A program made the position numbers and the translations under genes. A DNA stretch of 64,000 bases from Platerodrilus igneus (Eukaryota; Arthropoda; Insecta; Coleoptera; Lycidae), in assembly GCA_036346225.1 (NCBI GenBank), contig JARFIW010001369.1:2542001-2606000 (forward strand). The letters are read 5' to 3'. Positions within the stretch are counted from its first letter, which is position 1; every line of letters begins with the position of its first letter. Under the pieces are notes generated by a model. The model was not told where the DNA came from, did no database searches, and saw only the letters and a list, made by a program, of their open reading frames with translations. Of the stretch, positions 40,196-53,389 are shown piece after piece.

Positions 40196-40273
40196 CTTAA
40201 CTGTGTTGGTCCATTGACTTTCTTCCGTTAATCGCCTCGGCTGCTCCTCTAGATAACTTTCATCCTCATACAT
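40196..40273 (-). CDS. candidate small coding exon, unknown gene
   Basis: On the minus strand, a poly-T stretch is followed by ATG at 40273 and 26 open codons, MYEDESYLEEQPRRLTEESQ then WTNTVK, ending AAG|GTAATG, a usable donor in phase 0. The acidic, coding-like composition is unlike the surrounding AT-rich DNA. It could be a taiman 5' exon, but phase 0 does not match the phase-2 acceptor at 35120, so another exon would have to lie between. An in-intron AG (TATGAG|GATG) could also serve as acceptor. I cannot assign it. Confidence 0.3.
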
Positions 40274-42234
40274 AAAAAAAACAAACACATTCCTACCACA
40301 AACATCAACGTTAACTCTATTTACATCAATATTCACAATACATTAAAATTTCAAAATTAAAATTCAGCATAAATTTCAGTATCAGAAATTTTCAAGATTA
40401 AATTTGTTATCATTTTAAAGTGCATCCAGAATTAAAGTCCTTGTAGGATGCCTACTAATTACTATAACAATATATGCAGAGTACAAAGGAGCATCTACCA
40501 CCCTTTACGTTAATTAACCAGGTTCGTCTAATTGAGCTCAAAGACATACCTAAAATTTCATCATAATCCAGAACATCAATACTAAATACCCCTTTCTAAT
40601 TAAACAAGCAAAATTTCACCTTAAAATTAAAATTTTATTGTTAGTACAATTTCACTAATGTCCATTTAAAGTAAATCAATTATAAAGTTATTCGACACAC
40701 ACCAAAATATCAAAGTTCAAACAAAAAAGTATAATTTACCTGAAGTTCACTGCACTCGTAGCTTCAATGTACATCGTCCCTTTTGTTAATCACACCATTC
40801 CAACTGGATTATATTTACGGCTTCTGATTCTCAACGCTTTTAAAATTTTCTCCATCACCATTCATCTAAAGTTGTTTCTGGGCTTTTCCGGAACTCATCT
40901 GTGTATATCTGACCCTTGTTTTGTGGATCCAGACACATTCATGAACCATTTAGTTATTAACACCTTCGAAAAATAGCAAAGAAATTCATACTTCTTTCAC
41001 CTCTATACGCCAAAACTGCCTACTTTTGTGTATACATTTGTCGTTGTAAATTTTACTAATTGGTACAGTGATACTAAATTTTATTACCTTGTATCTAAGT
41101 GCACTAAAGTATATTCATGTTAGCACGTAAAGAACAAACTATTTTGAATCACCAAAATATACGAGCAAACTTTAAATTATTCTATCAAACTAAAATGCAC
41201 TGTTTAACGTATTGAATCAAGTCGCGGATGCAAGAGAGCTTGTTCATATTCACCTGGGTATATATAGAAGTTAGCCCGTCTGTCGGTCGAGTCCCCAAAA
41301 TGGACAATTCTAAAGAATTTCGCTTGCTATGTTCCCATTCCGTAGCTCGCGCGTCGGTTTTTACGAATTTTGCACTCGCCCCAGTTAAATCTCAGAAATT
41401 TCAACACGGCTTGCAACGTCTGGAAATAACTAATTGACTTTTATACAGAAATGTTATTTTTACCTCTCAAATTTTGCCTTTTACTTTCAACCAATCGCAA
41501 CCCCATGACGTTGCTCTACTCACGCCTTTTACTATATGTGTCTCGGTCTTGCGCATATTATCTGTCTCTATCTACCCTGTTCTTATTCGTGCAAATTGAT
41601 ATTCTTTATTATCGATTATTTCAGTCCATGTGGACTGTTATCTGGGTTAAATAACCCCGTATCGCGCCTTTCGCATTTCTCGTAACTATTATGCGACGGT
41701 TTCTTAAAGATTCTCTATAACTATTAATTATCTGCAACATTTTCGCCGTACATGACATTTAAACTACGCAGGTGTTCAAACATAATATTAATTCTCAGAG
41801 CTTTATTTTCTGGTATTATAATCTTGGATTTTCACAGACTTTATGCTTATTATTAATAATGGTTTAATTAACTCCAACTAAAATTGACTTCTATCCTTTC
41901 ATTTTTAGCGAATACAAATTAAATGTTAATTATTATGTGTACACTTTGTTTAATACCGGTTACTTAAAATAGGGTTAATTAATATAAATTTTGCACGTAA
42001 TTTCCATTTGTTTCTTTCTTAGGAATAATTAAATTACACGTAGAGCTTTTTAATACTGTTTCTTTTGATATAAAGCGTCTTGTACATGATTTAAATCTCT
42101 TATTTTTACTGAAACGACCGAATTTATTTATGCTTCATGGTTTTAATAAAGCGTACTTTTTCCCAAAGCTTCTACACGGTGATTAAAATTATTTGATGTG
42201 ATTATTTAATTTTCTACCCTGGTCTAAATATGAG

Positions 42235-42266
<32 letters not shown>

Positions 42267-43925
42267 CTATGGAACGTATCGTTCAAAAATGAATTGAATG
42301 AACCCCTTTATTTTGATGGAACTTATGTGGACTATAGCCTGAAGATGCTCGCATTATCTTGCTAGATTAAACGAAACTCCAACATCAAAATTATAATAAC
42401 ATCAAATATACATTAATAAACAATCCTTCAAATAATAATTGCTATATCCATAAACATTTATCTTCAACGCCTATTATCGAAAAAATTACTTACACACAAA
42501 CATTAAAATCTACAAACGCAATTTACATCTTAAGTCTATAAACAACATTTCATCATTACTAAATATTAATATAGTTCTTACAGTTTCTGTTTGTAAATAG
42601 TATCCCAAAACTTTTCTTATGTAACTCACAATATGTACAAACAAAAAAAACGTTCTTTTGGAGATAATTTTAATACTCTTGTTTAAAATTCGTCAATTAA
42701 GTGTAGCTGATCAGGTATATTCTTAAAAAACATTTTGTAATGGCCAAATTAAACTGGAATTCGACCTCAAAAAATCTTAAATTATCTACTTACAAGAAAA
42801 CATCTATATGTCAAATTTGTATGCAATTTAACCTACTTAAAATTAATAGAACAAGCAATAGTCCTTTAAAAGACTTAAACAAAGATATACTTGCGTTCAT
42901 TATTAAATTATCATGAGATTCATAAATTCGTCCCTGTTCTAATTGTTAAGTAAATTTCCATATTCATGTAGTCAATTCTACTAGAAGTAGTACCAAAAAA
43001 TGCATTTGAAAACCATATCATGCTTTTTCATGTCGGATTTTTCTATTTAAATTTTATAGTACAAGCATATACTTCATTAAACTGACTGTGTTATGTACCT
43101 TCAATCAAATTACTTTGGCCGTCGATAACTTTAAAACACATTGTTTTTAACAAATATCTTAAAACATCTAGTGCGAACTTGTACGTAATTCAATATAATT
43201 ACAGTTCGTAGTTGATCGATAAATGGACAATCGATCATTGCTAATCGTTTCAGATTATTTACAGATTTATGTAGCATCAAGATTTTAACGTCATTAAAAT
43301 CTAGAAATATCGATGCGATTCTGGTTAATCTGATTCATAGGTTGATGTAATTTCGTTGAAATCGCCCTAATTCATATATTACGTTATCTAAATAGCCGTC
43401 AGTTTTAATTTATTAGATCGTAAATATCTTCCTAACGTTCGTTAATTGATGTAGGTCCAGGAATGAATGAAAAATTCATATCTGTAATAGGTTGTCATCG
43501 CGTTGCCTTATCTGATTTATTGTCGTTGAACACTTTATCTCTCCAATTAGAGTGTCGAATTATATTATCTGTCACCTGATTATATTTACAATTACAATTA
43601 GTTGATCGTGTGAATGAACTAAAATTTCAAAAATCCAGAAGAACAAAATGCAGCTTTCAAGCTAAAATACACGATTCTCGTTGAATACTTCTAATCCTGT
43701 CATGAACTGAAGTTCAACTGGTTTTTAATAAAGTTTTCAAGAGGATTACGTAATGCAGTTTAAAATTAGAAACACGGGTTTTCAACTTCTATAATCTGTT
43801 CTAGGACACGTTATAAATGGGATTTAGTACCAAGGGATGATTTGTATCTTTACGGATTTCGCCATGTACAACGCTATTAAGGAAATACTATTATGCAAAG
43901 TTTATTGTACCACGAGAATATTATA
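40274..43925. other. 3.6 kb noncoding, with a (TA)n array at 42237-42264
   Basis: No transposon or protein motif was recognised. Around 41220-41650 GC rises, with a TATATATAG box at about 41259, a CCAAT motif (about 41490) and CpG-containing strings. This could be a promoter on either strand, but no attached exon was found. Confidence 0.35.
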
Positions 43926-44051
43926 CAGGGTTTTTCGAATTATGGGCCATGAGAAATTAGAATATTGAATAAACTTCTTTATTTTCTCGGGTTTTGAAAT
44001 GTATGAATAGTATATGATGCTCAATGACCCCTATATGACCCCTTATCACAT

Positions 44052-44091
<40 letters not shown>

Positions 44092-44141
44092 GGATTCAAA
44101 GGGTTAAATTTGAGGTAAACATTACAATTTCAACCACCCTG
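43926..44141. mobile_element. 216-bp TA-flanked MITE with mariner-like ends
   Basis: The ends are CAGGGTTTTTCGAATT and, as reverse complement, CAGGGTGGTTGAAATT, flanked by TA on both sides (43924-43925 and 44142-44143). A (TA)n array fills 44053-44085. No coding capacity. The short degenerate inverted repeats are compatible with a Tc1/mariner-mobilised MITE. Confidence 0.6.
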
Positions 44142-44143
44142 TA

Positions 44144-46225
44144 TAAAGAAAAGAACAAATTATTTACGCGCAAAATTTATTTAATTCATTTAGGGAGAAC
44201 GGACAAGTATTGACGTATTTTTATAATTAATAATTGAAAGGTTAAAAGTACATAAAGAAAAACAGTTTTAAAGCAAACAGAATACGCATAATTAATTTTA
44301 ATTTATTTTAATCCAACACAAAAAAAGCATAAGAGAACGCACTAGGGTAAGAAAATCAATAATTCCAAGGTAAATATCGTTCGACGAAATATAAAATCTA
44401 AGAACTGTTGTCCTAAACGGTTGATAATTAACAAACGCCTGCGTTTTAAAAAAGGTTACATTGGTCGAAATTATGAGCATATTAAGATAGCAGTTCATAG
44501 AAAATATTTTCAACCGTCAGTTTGGTTTGAACAACAAGCTATCAAATTTCTTAAAGAGCGAGGGAAATGCACGATCGGTTATATACTACAGATAGAGACA
44601 GATATAAAAGCGTTGGGATTGCAAATGCATGTAGGCATACACGTGGGGTGGAGATGAGCTGTCAGCAATATCGATTTTCTATAACTCAAGTGGGGTTTTA
44701 AACGCGTCAGCAGACATGAATAAGACAGAGATGAAGATAGTACAGGCGGGGTTTGTGATGACAGAATATTATCATTGATTAAGAACCGACAGTTTTCCAA
44801 ACGTAGACATACGCAAAGGTTGGGAGCGCTTTCGGACATACGGCGTAGGACGGAGTAAATTTCATGAACTTTCAAGACGGTTGTAGTCAAAATTTGTAGA
44901 ATTTAGATTTGAAAATAAGCTTTTCACGTGAAGTGTGTCTGGGGGTAGGATTTTGAAACAAAATAAATACTGAATCGAAATTATTGAGGTTCTCTTGTCT
45001 CTTGTCTTCTCTTCGCTTCTATACTACTTTACTACGAGAAAGTACTGAATGCTGACCAAAATAATAGTAGAAGCTTTTTTGTGAGTATTAGATGTGTTGA
45101 TAATACAGTAAATATAGTGCTAGCACGTGTAACTTATTAGTAGCGGCCTTCTATTTATTAACGCGAAATACGTGTAGTGTATAATAAATTAATAGAGGTC
45201 CGGCTACTGCTATACAAAGCTCGAAAATCAATAAATGGAAGCATAATATATGTGGGGGTAAGCATCACAAACAACCAGGATTGTATGCTGATATGGAATG
45301 ATACTATGAAACGGGGCGCTTGGCTCACAAATGGTGTTATCGTCTGTAAATTCGCTGAGTATCACAGCGCATGGTAACGAAGCCGAGGTGTTTTTGCGAT
45401 CGTCGTGGAAGGAATGGAAGCCTGAAGCATTCTCCAGGTAATTTATTTGAAATTTCTGTTGTATGATAAACTTTTGTGAAATTTTGGTGCTGTGTGAGTG
45501 AATTTTGGAGTTTATTTATGGTTATATAAACTTATTGAAAAAGATACATGTCCTGGACAATTTATTGGGGTTAAATATTGAAAAAGGGTGTATTTAAAAC
45601 TTACAAAATTTTATTCTGAATATAAATTGGATTGTAAAGGGTAAACGGGTCTATAAATTTTGTATTAATTTATGCAAGGTAAAAGGCACATACAAAATAA
45701 ACTGGGTTATTATGAGCTCACCATACTCCAGTGTACAATCAATTTAGAGTAATATGTGGGACCCATCTACTCATATTTTACTAAATTTGTTTGAAAATAA
45801 TTAGAAAATCAAGGACTTTAAAGACAACACATTTTGAGTTGGTAATTAGTGTATCAAACTGGTTTTTTTATACATGTGAATAATTTGTCTGTAAATAGCT
45901 GTAAATAAAAGGTTGTATGATTGTCGTATTATTTGGTGATTTTATTGAATGTTGTGCGAGAGTGAAGGAAGAATGGTTGTAAATTTAGGTATCCGAGAAG
46001 AAGCATAACTGAGCTAGCCAGGGAAGCTGCTGAAGATTTTTGAAGCAGAAATAAAAGGGTAAATAATTTTTTTTGAAATTTAAGCAATTTTAAAAATTAT
46101 TTGATGACACTGGTAAAGGACTGATGTTAAAGCTTTGTCCCAGCTTCGTCCAAGAATTTTTCTAAGGTTCCACAGCAATCTTATGACGGCCCAACGCTGG
46201 GGCTCGATGTTAAAAGTTTAATCCC

Positions 46226-46282
<57 letters not shown>

Positions 46283-46651
46283 TAATAATTTTGGATTTGA
46301 GTCATCATTAAAACTTGGTATATTGGATAAGTTTCAAGTGTAAACTAAGAAATAATATATGTATATACACTTACATGATATTTACCAACTCTGTATAAAA
46401 ATTAATGCTTAAATGATAGGGACCCTTAAAAAGTTCTTTTCGTGACAGTTGCTTTATCCTTCTACACCGCATTTGATGCTAGACTTCAACTGTGATCTTT
46501 AGGAGTTTATGGTGTATTTGGTATCTTAATGAAGGGTTACAGTTACGTTTATAAATCTTGATATTGCACCCCCGTCACCCCTTAAACTTGCTAAAAGTTC
46601 TCGTTCACAATTTTCTACGTACATACAATTTTGACCATTTTTTGCATATTT
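44144..46651. other. 2.5 kb noncoding, with a (TA)n array at 46229-46280
   Basis: Nothing recognised. Splice-like plus-strand strings (ATTCTCCAG|GTAATT at about 45438; TTTAG|GTATCC to AAAGG|GTAAAT at about 45990-46060) could mark a noncoding transcript, but there is no further support. Confidence 0.35.
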
Positions 46652-47802
46652 TGTTACATTTATTTTCAGCATAAATAATTACCCTACTTTTCTCCCTTGT
46701 TAATTCATTACTCGTTCGAATAAACTCCGTTTCAATTCTTAAATTCTTCAACAACACCCTATATAGAGTACCTGTTCGGTATAAGCCCGCTTAACATAAT
46801 TTTAACTCAAATCCACCTTCCGATAAGGTATAATTGCTTTCTCTGGTGTCTCCCTTTTAAAGACTTGTCAAAATGATGGATCCTACTATTATTTGATAGC
46901 GTGTTTTCCAGTTTTGCTAATCGTGCTTCGATAACGCGAGGACCGCAGTTAGAACTCGTGTAATTTGGACCAATTTTTAATTTGATTCTGCAGCTTGTGC
47001 GTTGAAATATTTTCTACAGCGATGCACGTTTTTTTGTTCGACAAGTAGGAGGTATTTTGCGTGTATTGCTTTTAGCTGGAGGCCAAATTGGTTCTTTCTT
47101 TATGTAGACCAACTGCTTTTGTCTGTGGACCAACTGCTTTTGTCCGTAGACAGCTGCTGCAGTTATGGTAGCAGGGTAAATAGATCCCGACGACCTTGAC
47201 GTTGCTGTGCTGACTCACCCCCGACGGCGTGCGAGCTAAGTATCCAGACGCATACAGGTATACAACCTGTTTTCTTTTGTGTATATCAATGGCATATTCC
47301 GTATCAACGTTTGGTGTAATTATGTGATAAGAAAGGTGACACTGTAGAACTATTGTTTGTTGCTGCGAATCGATATTATCGCTCTACAGGTGGGATGTTC
47401 CATTGTTAAAAATGTATGACAAACACACGTTAATTCTTTCCTACTGATTAGTTTATTTTACAAAATATTAGGTGCAATTTTAAAAACGCTTGACAAAAGC
47501 TCTCACATGTTTATTTACTACTGATTATTTCTATTTTGTGTAAAATACGAGATGCGCACTTCGTATCTAAAGTACTAAATTGTTCATATCGCCTAATTGT
47601 TTGCTTTGAAATAGTAACGCTTAATTTCTTGCTTTTGCTTGTTTGTACAGAATCATTTATTTATTTTTATTTGTTAATAGATAATCGTAGGCAACGTTCT
47701 TTTTTTTTATTTTCTTGGTATGTAGGCGAATCTCCCCACTCTCCGCGGTTGGTAGCTAGCCTGGTATTTACTTTTCTTCCGGCTACGCCTAGGTACGTAG
47801 CA
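46652..47802 (+). mobile_element. solo LTR 'A' (1.15 kb) of a large-LTR family
   Basis: It begins TGTTACATTT and ends TACGTAGCA, with ATTT directly before (46648-46651) and after (47803-47806). It matches LTRs B and C (49843 and 55058) through their whole length and stops exactly where their leader region begins, which defines the LTR end. Short internal repeats GTAGACCAACTGCTTTTGTC occur near 47105-47150. No internal region follows. Confidence 0.75.
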
Positions 47803-47806
47803 ATTT

Positions 47807-49089
47807 TTAATGGTATGAATCAAATTCATCTTTGAGAACAAGTCATTTTACAAATTCTTATTTAAAAAATATCGATCATGGAAGATTTTATTTTCTTAGG
47901 TCGATAACTGCTGTTTATATTGACTGAATACGTATGAGACACTATAAAATGGAAATAAATGGACTTGTTGCATCTGCTTTTGCAAATAGCAATTCTAACA
48001 AAACACCTGCGCATAAATTACAAGTAATTTTAAAACATTCTTGTGTAAAAAAAATTACTTATTTAATATTTTACCAAAATTTAGCCACTCAACTTTGAAT
48101 TGAATGTAATAATATAGAGAAATGCTGCATAACCAAAACAGATTAATAATCATTATAGAACCACCAATTCACTGTGTAATTTTGTACAATTTTTAGCAAT
48201 AAAAGCTGAAACTCGATTAAACTACCATACTAGTTCAATTTATTTGACCAAATGCTTATTTATTTTTTGCAAACACCTGCTTAGTGCTAATGACATTGCT
48301 CGCGTAAGTATCGTAACACAAACACATGTTATGTAAATTAATTTCTAAGTCTATTATAATTTTCCTTCGTTTAAACAGTGCACAAAATAGTTGAAAACCT
48401 TTGCAAAATTGCAGGTAATCGCTGCTTCATTTATACATGAATAAATTTCAAAAATAATTCCTCGTGAAAGCACGAAACACGATGTATTTTGAATTTTAAA
48501 CAAAAAAAAAATACTTCGTCAGTCTAGTTATAAATAATTTTTTTTCAATAATATGTGATACATACAGCATCTCTTTATTAAAATGAAGCAGTGATACTTA
48601 TACAAATTTTTGGTTTAACATATTTTCTATGTAAATAATAGAACAACATTTTTGTATATATTTCAAACCCCATAAAAATGCTTTCTGTGTATCTCACACA
48701 ACTGTATGAATGATATTTTTCCTCAAGCCAAACGGAACATCTGCTGCTGTCACAACTGGTCGCTATAAAAATTCACGATGTAGTGAATGAAAAAACTTTT
48801 ACACAAATAAAAATTCTTCAAAATGCATTGCGTTCGTAAAGCAAATTTTCCACCTCTACTGAGTTACCTGTTGTCTCGAACTCGGGTAGAATAGTCCTAG
48901 CAATTCTCCTGTATGTCTTAAGATTCGACTAAGGGGAGGATTACTCATCTTTGCTGATCCTTAACCCATTAGTGCCCAGTCGCAAATAAAACTGCCATGC
49001 CTTTCTAATTTTCTCATTTCTTTATCATATATTACGAAAACCTAATGACAAAAAACTAATTGCACTTATACCGGATGAGTACTAGAAAC
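47807..49089. other. noncoding, with a dispersed-repeat motif near 48880-48940
   Basis: No gene is seen. The stretch GGGTAGAATAGTCCTAGCAA followed by TCTTAAGATTCGACTAAGGG appears to be a diverged relative of the GGGAATAGAATAGCCCCACG ... GTCGTAAGAGGCGACTA motif repeated in the leader of LTR elements B and C. Confidence 0.4.
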
Positions 49090-49842
49090 AAATACAGGTG
49101 TTGGTTTTGCAATATTTTTAACTAATCTTAATTGCGCGAAAGGATTTATTGTAAAACTATTCATTCGGTAAATGTTGAAGTGTTGGGGAGATCTTGGTAG
49201 CCACGGGCTGCTTAACCCCCTTCACATATCACTGAAGATCGGTGAAATAGGGTACATATTTACAAAACAACATAAGGGGAACCAAACCGACTGTATCTAA
49301 TAAAAAGAGCAGCTGCTATGTTCGAAGACAACAAACATAGATACAAGGTCAAAAGTAATGGAAGCATGTGCGTGGAGCACAGCACTGTACGCCTATGAAA
49401 TAGGGACAGTAGAAGAAGCAGATAGGAAAACGGTAGGAGCCTTTTGGAATGTTATGCTTCAAATGTATGATAATAACAGCATGAACAGATAAAGTTAATA
49501 ACAATGAGGTTATAGAAATAATAGGAGAATAAAGACGTCTAAGGAAAACAATAAAAATAAGAGAAATAGAAGGGCAGGATACGTTCTAAGGCATTTTTGG
49601 GGAATAGTGCGGACTTTATTACAAGCAAATATAGGAAAAAAGAGAGGTAGATGTAGACCTAGAACAGACTATTGCACGCAGATAAGATGCAGACTGTCGG
49701 AATTTTAGGGAAATGTGAACGTTAGTTCAGAATAAGAAACAATGGAGATATGCGTCTGACCAGTTCCAGGACTGAAGACTTAATAATGATGATTATACAT
49801 CACTTATGTTTAATTTCATAATTATAATATTAGCCTATCCTT
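49090..49842 (+). mobile_element. RTE-derived repeat (head + RTE 3' end)
   Basis: The head AGGTGTTGGTTTTGCAATAT starts at about 49097. The decayed RTE C-terminus follows (GCTGCTATGTTCGAAGAC, ATGAACAGATAAAGTTAATA), with a tail ending GAAGACTTAATAATGATGAT at about 49792. A further 50 bp joins LTR B; the same junction is present before LTR C. Non-coding. Confidence 0.7.
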
Positions 49843-51506
49843 TGTTACGTTTATTTTCAGCATAAATTAATTACTCCCTTTTTTTACTTGTTAATTCATA
49901 AGCCCGCTTTACCATAATTTTGTTAAATCGATTCCGTTTCAATTCTTAAATTCTTCAACGACATCCTGTTTACAATAAGTACGCTTTCTACAAATTTTCA
50001 TTTTGAACTTATTTATTTCGAAACGTAAAGTTTATGCTATAATTAAATAGTTTATATCCTGTTTTAGGTATCCGTGAGCTTGTTATACATTACGACCGCG
50101 TATAATGGTTTTCTCTATTGTTCCAATGTAAAGACTTGTTGAAGTAAGGTCGCGCACTATCCGATAAAACCGTGTTTTCCAGTTTTAATCGCGCTTCGAT
50201 AACGTGAGGATTTTGTAGTTCGAATTCGTGTTATTTGAACCATTTTTGAATTTGATTCTTCAGCTTGTGCGTTGAAATATTTTCTATCATTCGTCACAGT
50301 ACTTCAACAGCAGTGCACTTTTTATGTTCGACAAGTAGGTGTCTAACGTTTATTGATCAGTTATCCCGCGCTTACCCATCCTAATAAGATTCTCTTTTTA
50401 GCTTTTAGCTGGAGGCCGAATTGGTTCTTTCTTTATGTAGGCCCAACAGTTCGTTGACGTAGACCAACTGTCTGTAGACCAGCTGCTTTTGTTCGTAGAC
50501 CGCTAGTGCCCTTATGGTAACAGGGTAAGTCGATCCCGACGACTGTGGCGTTGATGTGCTGACTCACCACCAACGACTTGCAAGCTAAGTATCCAGACTC
50601 ATACAGGTATACAACTTGTTTTCTTTTATGTATATCAATGGCATATTCCATATCAGCGTTTGGTGTAGTTACGTGATAAGAAACATTGACACTGTAGAAC
50701 TATTGTTTGTTGCTGCAAAGCGATATTATCGCTCTACAGGTGTGATGTACACGACCGTCTCACGCCAGTAATGGCGTGGCTGCAATGACAGGTTAGGTTA
50801 CTGTTAGAAATAGATATTATTATTAAAAAACACAAATTAGATATTATTAAACAACACAGAACACAAATCACTTAACACGCATATCAGAACAGTCTGCAAT
50901 AGTTTTAGAGCAACTGTTCTGATATGCGTGTTAAGTGATTTGTGTTTTTAAATAATAATATCTATTTCTAACAGTAACCTGACCTATCATTGCCGCCACG
51001 GCATTACTGGCGTGAGACCGTCGTGTGATGTACCATTGTTAAAAAGGTTTGACAGACACACGCTGATTCTTTTCTACTGATTGTTCAATTTTACAAACGG
51101 TATTATGTACAATTTAAAAAGAATGTTTGGCAAAAGCTGTAATGAATTAATTCTTTCCTACTGATTAGTTTATTTTTCAAAAAGTATTAGGTGAAATTTT
51201 AAAAACGCTTGACATACGTTCACATGTTTATTTACTGCTGATTAATTTTATTTTGTGTAAAATACGAGATGTGCACTTCTATCTAAAGTACTAAATTGTT
51301 CGTATCACATAATTGTTTGCTGTGAAATAGTAACGCTTAATTTATTTCCTTTTTGCTTGTTTGTACAGAATCCTTTATTCTTATGGTTAATAGATAATCG
51401 TAGGCGATGTGTTGTTTTTTTGTATGTAGGCTAATCCCCTCATTCTCCGCGGTTGGTAGTTAGCCTGGTATTTACTTTTCTTCCGGCTACGTCTAAGTAC
51501 GTAGCA
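49843..51506 (+). mobile_element. LTR 'B' with a nested 276-bp MITE
   Basis: It starts TGTTACGTTTATTTTCAGC and ends AAGTACGTAGCA. Without the MITE (50750-51025 plus a 7-bp duplication) it is about 1.38 kb, like LTR C. Right after it, at about 51513, TGGCGTCCAACG resembles a tRNA primer-binding site. No 3' LTR follows the leader, so the element is incomplete. Confidence 0.72.
50750..51025. mobile_element. 276-bp foldback MITE inside LTR B, 7-bp target duplication
   Basis: TGATGTA occurs at 50743-50749 and 51026-51032. The ends are CACGACCGTCTCACGCCAGT and, as reverse complement, CACGACGGTCTCACGCCAGT. The arms continue through GTTACTGTTAGAAATAGATA and TCACTTAACACGCATATCAG, so nearly the whole element folds into one hairpin with a loop of about 20 nt. 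LTR C has the empty site GTGTGATGTACCATTG, proving the insertion. A 7-8 bp duplication suggests hAT-type mobilisation (inference). Confidence 0.9.
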
Positions 51507-53330
51507 TAAATTCTGGCGTCCAACGTGTGCCCGATTTTGTTTCGTGTAACTTTGACCCCGTGTGGGTCCGGGAATAGAAAAGCCCCACGGTACGACCTGC
51601 CTGTCGTAAGAGGCGACTACAGCAGTCCAACACAACACATAGACGCACACACTTTATACACGTTCAATCCATACCCACACACTTAATACATACACACACA
51701 TATACACCCACACACTTCATAAACACACAGTTCTGAGTTCTACTTGGTTCTCCTTTCTTCCGTTCTCTTCTTGGTTCTTCTTTCCTCCGTTCTCTCCTTG
51801 TACTCTTTGATCCTGTGTGGGTCCGGGAATAAAATAGTCCCACGGTGCAATCTGCCTGTCGCAAGAGGCGACTACAGCGGTCCAACACATACACACGCAC
51901 ACATTATACACGTCCAATCCATACCCACACACTTCATACACACACATACACCCACACATTTCATAAACACACATTTCTACTTGGTTCTCTTTTCTTTCGT
52001 TTCCTCCTTGTACTACTTAAACCCGTGTGGGTCCGGGAATAGAATAGCTCCATGGTACGACCTGCCTGCCGTAAGAGGCGACTACAGCGGTTCAACACAT
52101 ACACACCCCCACACACTTTATACGCGTCCAATTTATATCCACACACTTCATACACAGACACTTACACCCACATACTTCATAAACACAGTCTACTTGGTTC
52201 TCCTTTGTTTCGTTTCCTCTTTGTACTCCTTGAACCCGTGTGGGTCCGGGAATAGAATAGTCCCACGGTACCACCTGCCTGTCGTAAGAGGCTACTACAG
52301 CGGTCCAACACAAACACATACACACACTTTATACACGTTCAATCCATACACACACACTTTATACACACACACACACACACATACACCCACACACTTCATA
52401 AACACACAGTTCTACTTGGTTCTCCTTTCTTTCGTATTCTCCTTGTACTCCTTGAACCCGTGTCGGTCCGGGAATAGAATAGCCCCATGATATGACCTGC
52501 CTGTCGTAAGAGGCGACTACAGCGGTCCAACACAACACATACACACACCCACACTTTATACACAAACAACACCTCTACACACACACTTCTTACACACCCA
52601 CACATATACACACACGCACGCACACGCACACGCCTACTCATACATAACTACACTGGGATTGTTTTATTTTGTTTTGTACGATTCTTAGTTTTTTTTGTTT
52701 TGTACTTGGTGCTTGGTGTTATTTTGTTTGGTTTTGTTTTCTTTTTTTCTCGTTTCTTTCGTTCCACATTCCTCTCCTTTTTCCTGTTGCTGGTTATCTT
52801 CGCTGTCGGTCCCTAGTACCCATTGTGTTTCGTCGATCCGCTCCTGTGGTAGGTTCTTTCTAGTTTTCCGTTTTTCTTTCTTCGAAAACCACGACTTAGT
52901 CGACTTTAGATCTAGTTGGCTATTTTTTCTTTGGTTCTTTGGTTTTGGTTACCACAGTTTGTAGTACATCGTTTCTTTCACCAGCGCTCTTCCTCCCTTC
53001 CTCTCGTTCTCCCTTGTCGTTCCTTTGCATATTTGAGGCTTGGCACTTGGGTCCTGTTTTGGCTGGTACTGTTGGTTTTCTTCCTCGCTTTTTCCTTTAC
53101 TGTTGGTTTTCTGCAGGAAACCAATCTTCTTTTGAGGTCGAAGACTTTCCTGTTTCTTTACAAGAAACACCTGTCCTTTAACGACTTTTTCAGTGCCAAT
53201 GCCCTTCCACCTTAGTCCTCCTTGATTGCTTGTTAACCATCTTCCTTTTTTTTGGTTTTTTTATTTTTCTTTTCTTGTTCTTAGTTCACTTCCGTTGATG
53301 TTCCACGTTAATTTTTTTTTTGTTTTTGGG
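51507..53330 (+). other. leader/internal region of LTR element B, non-coding
   Basis: It begins with the primer-binding-site-like TGGCGTCCAACG. A minisatellite of about 210 bp and five copies (51540-52640) is followed by TG/T-rich sequence that matches element C at 56890-57560. No gag or pol motif is visible in any frame; long frames here read through CA-rich or T-rich repeats. It may be a non-autonomous (LARD-like) retrotransposon, but without a 3' LTR this is inference. Confidence 0.55.
51540..52640. repeat. ~210-bp minisatellite with CA-rich spacers, 5 copies
   Basis: Each copy starts near CCCGTGTGGGTCCGGGAATA (51552, 51810, 52021, 52237 and 52457 approximately). It continues with ACGACCTGCCTGTCGTAAGA and GGCGACTACAGCGGTCCAAC, then ACACA-rich sequence, then TTCTACTTGGTTCTCCTTTC. 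Element C has only two copies. GTCGTAAGAGGCGAC contains an inverted repeat (GTCG/CGAC). Confidence 0.88.
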
Positions 53331-53389
53331 TGTTTTTTTGTTTGGAGTAACACCTTGCTTTCTGCGGATAATTTACGAACAATAGCTAA

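Noticed and set aside
41255..41655. Promoter and gene at the GC-richer patch with a TATA-like box
   Set aside because: Short frames here have no recognisable product or splice support; kept only as a remark in the noncoding entry.
45290..46060. Two-exon plus-strand transcript
   Set aside because: Splice-like strings are common by chance in AT-rich DNA and no coding continuity links them.
51387..52641. Several overlapping long frames on both strands, rich in Cys/Val or His/Thr
   Set aside because: They are readings of CA-rich minisatellite spacers and shift with each repeat copy; no family motif.
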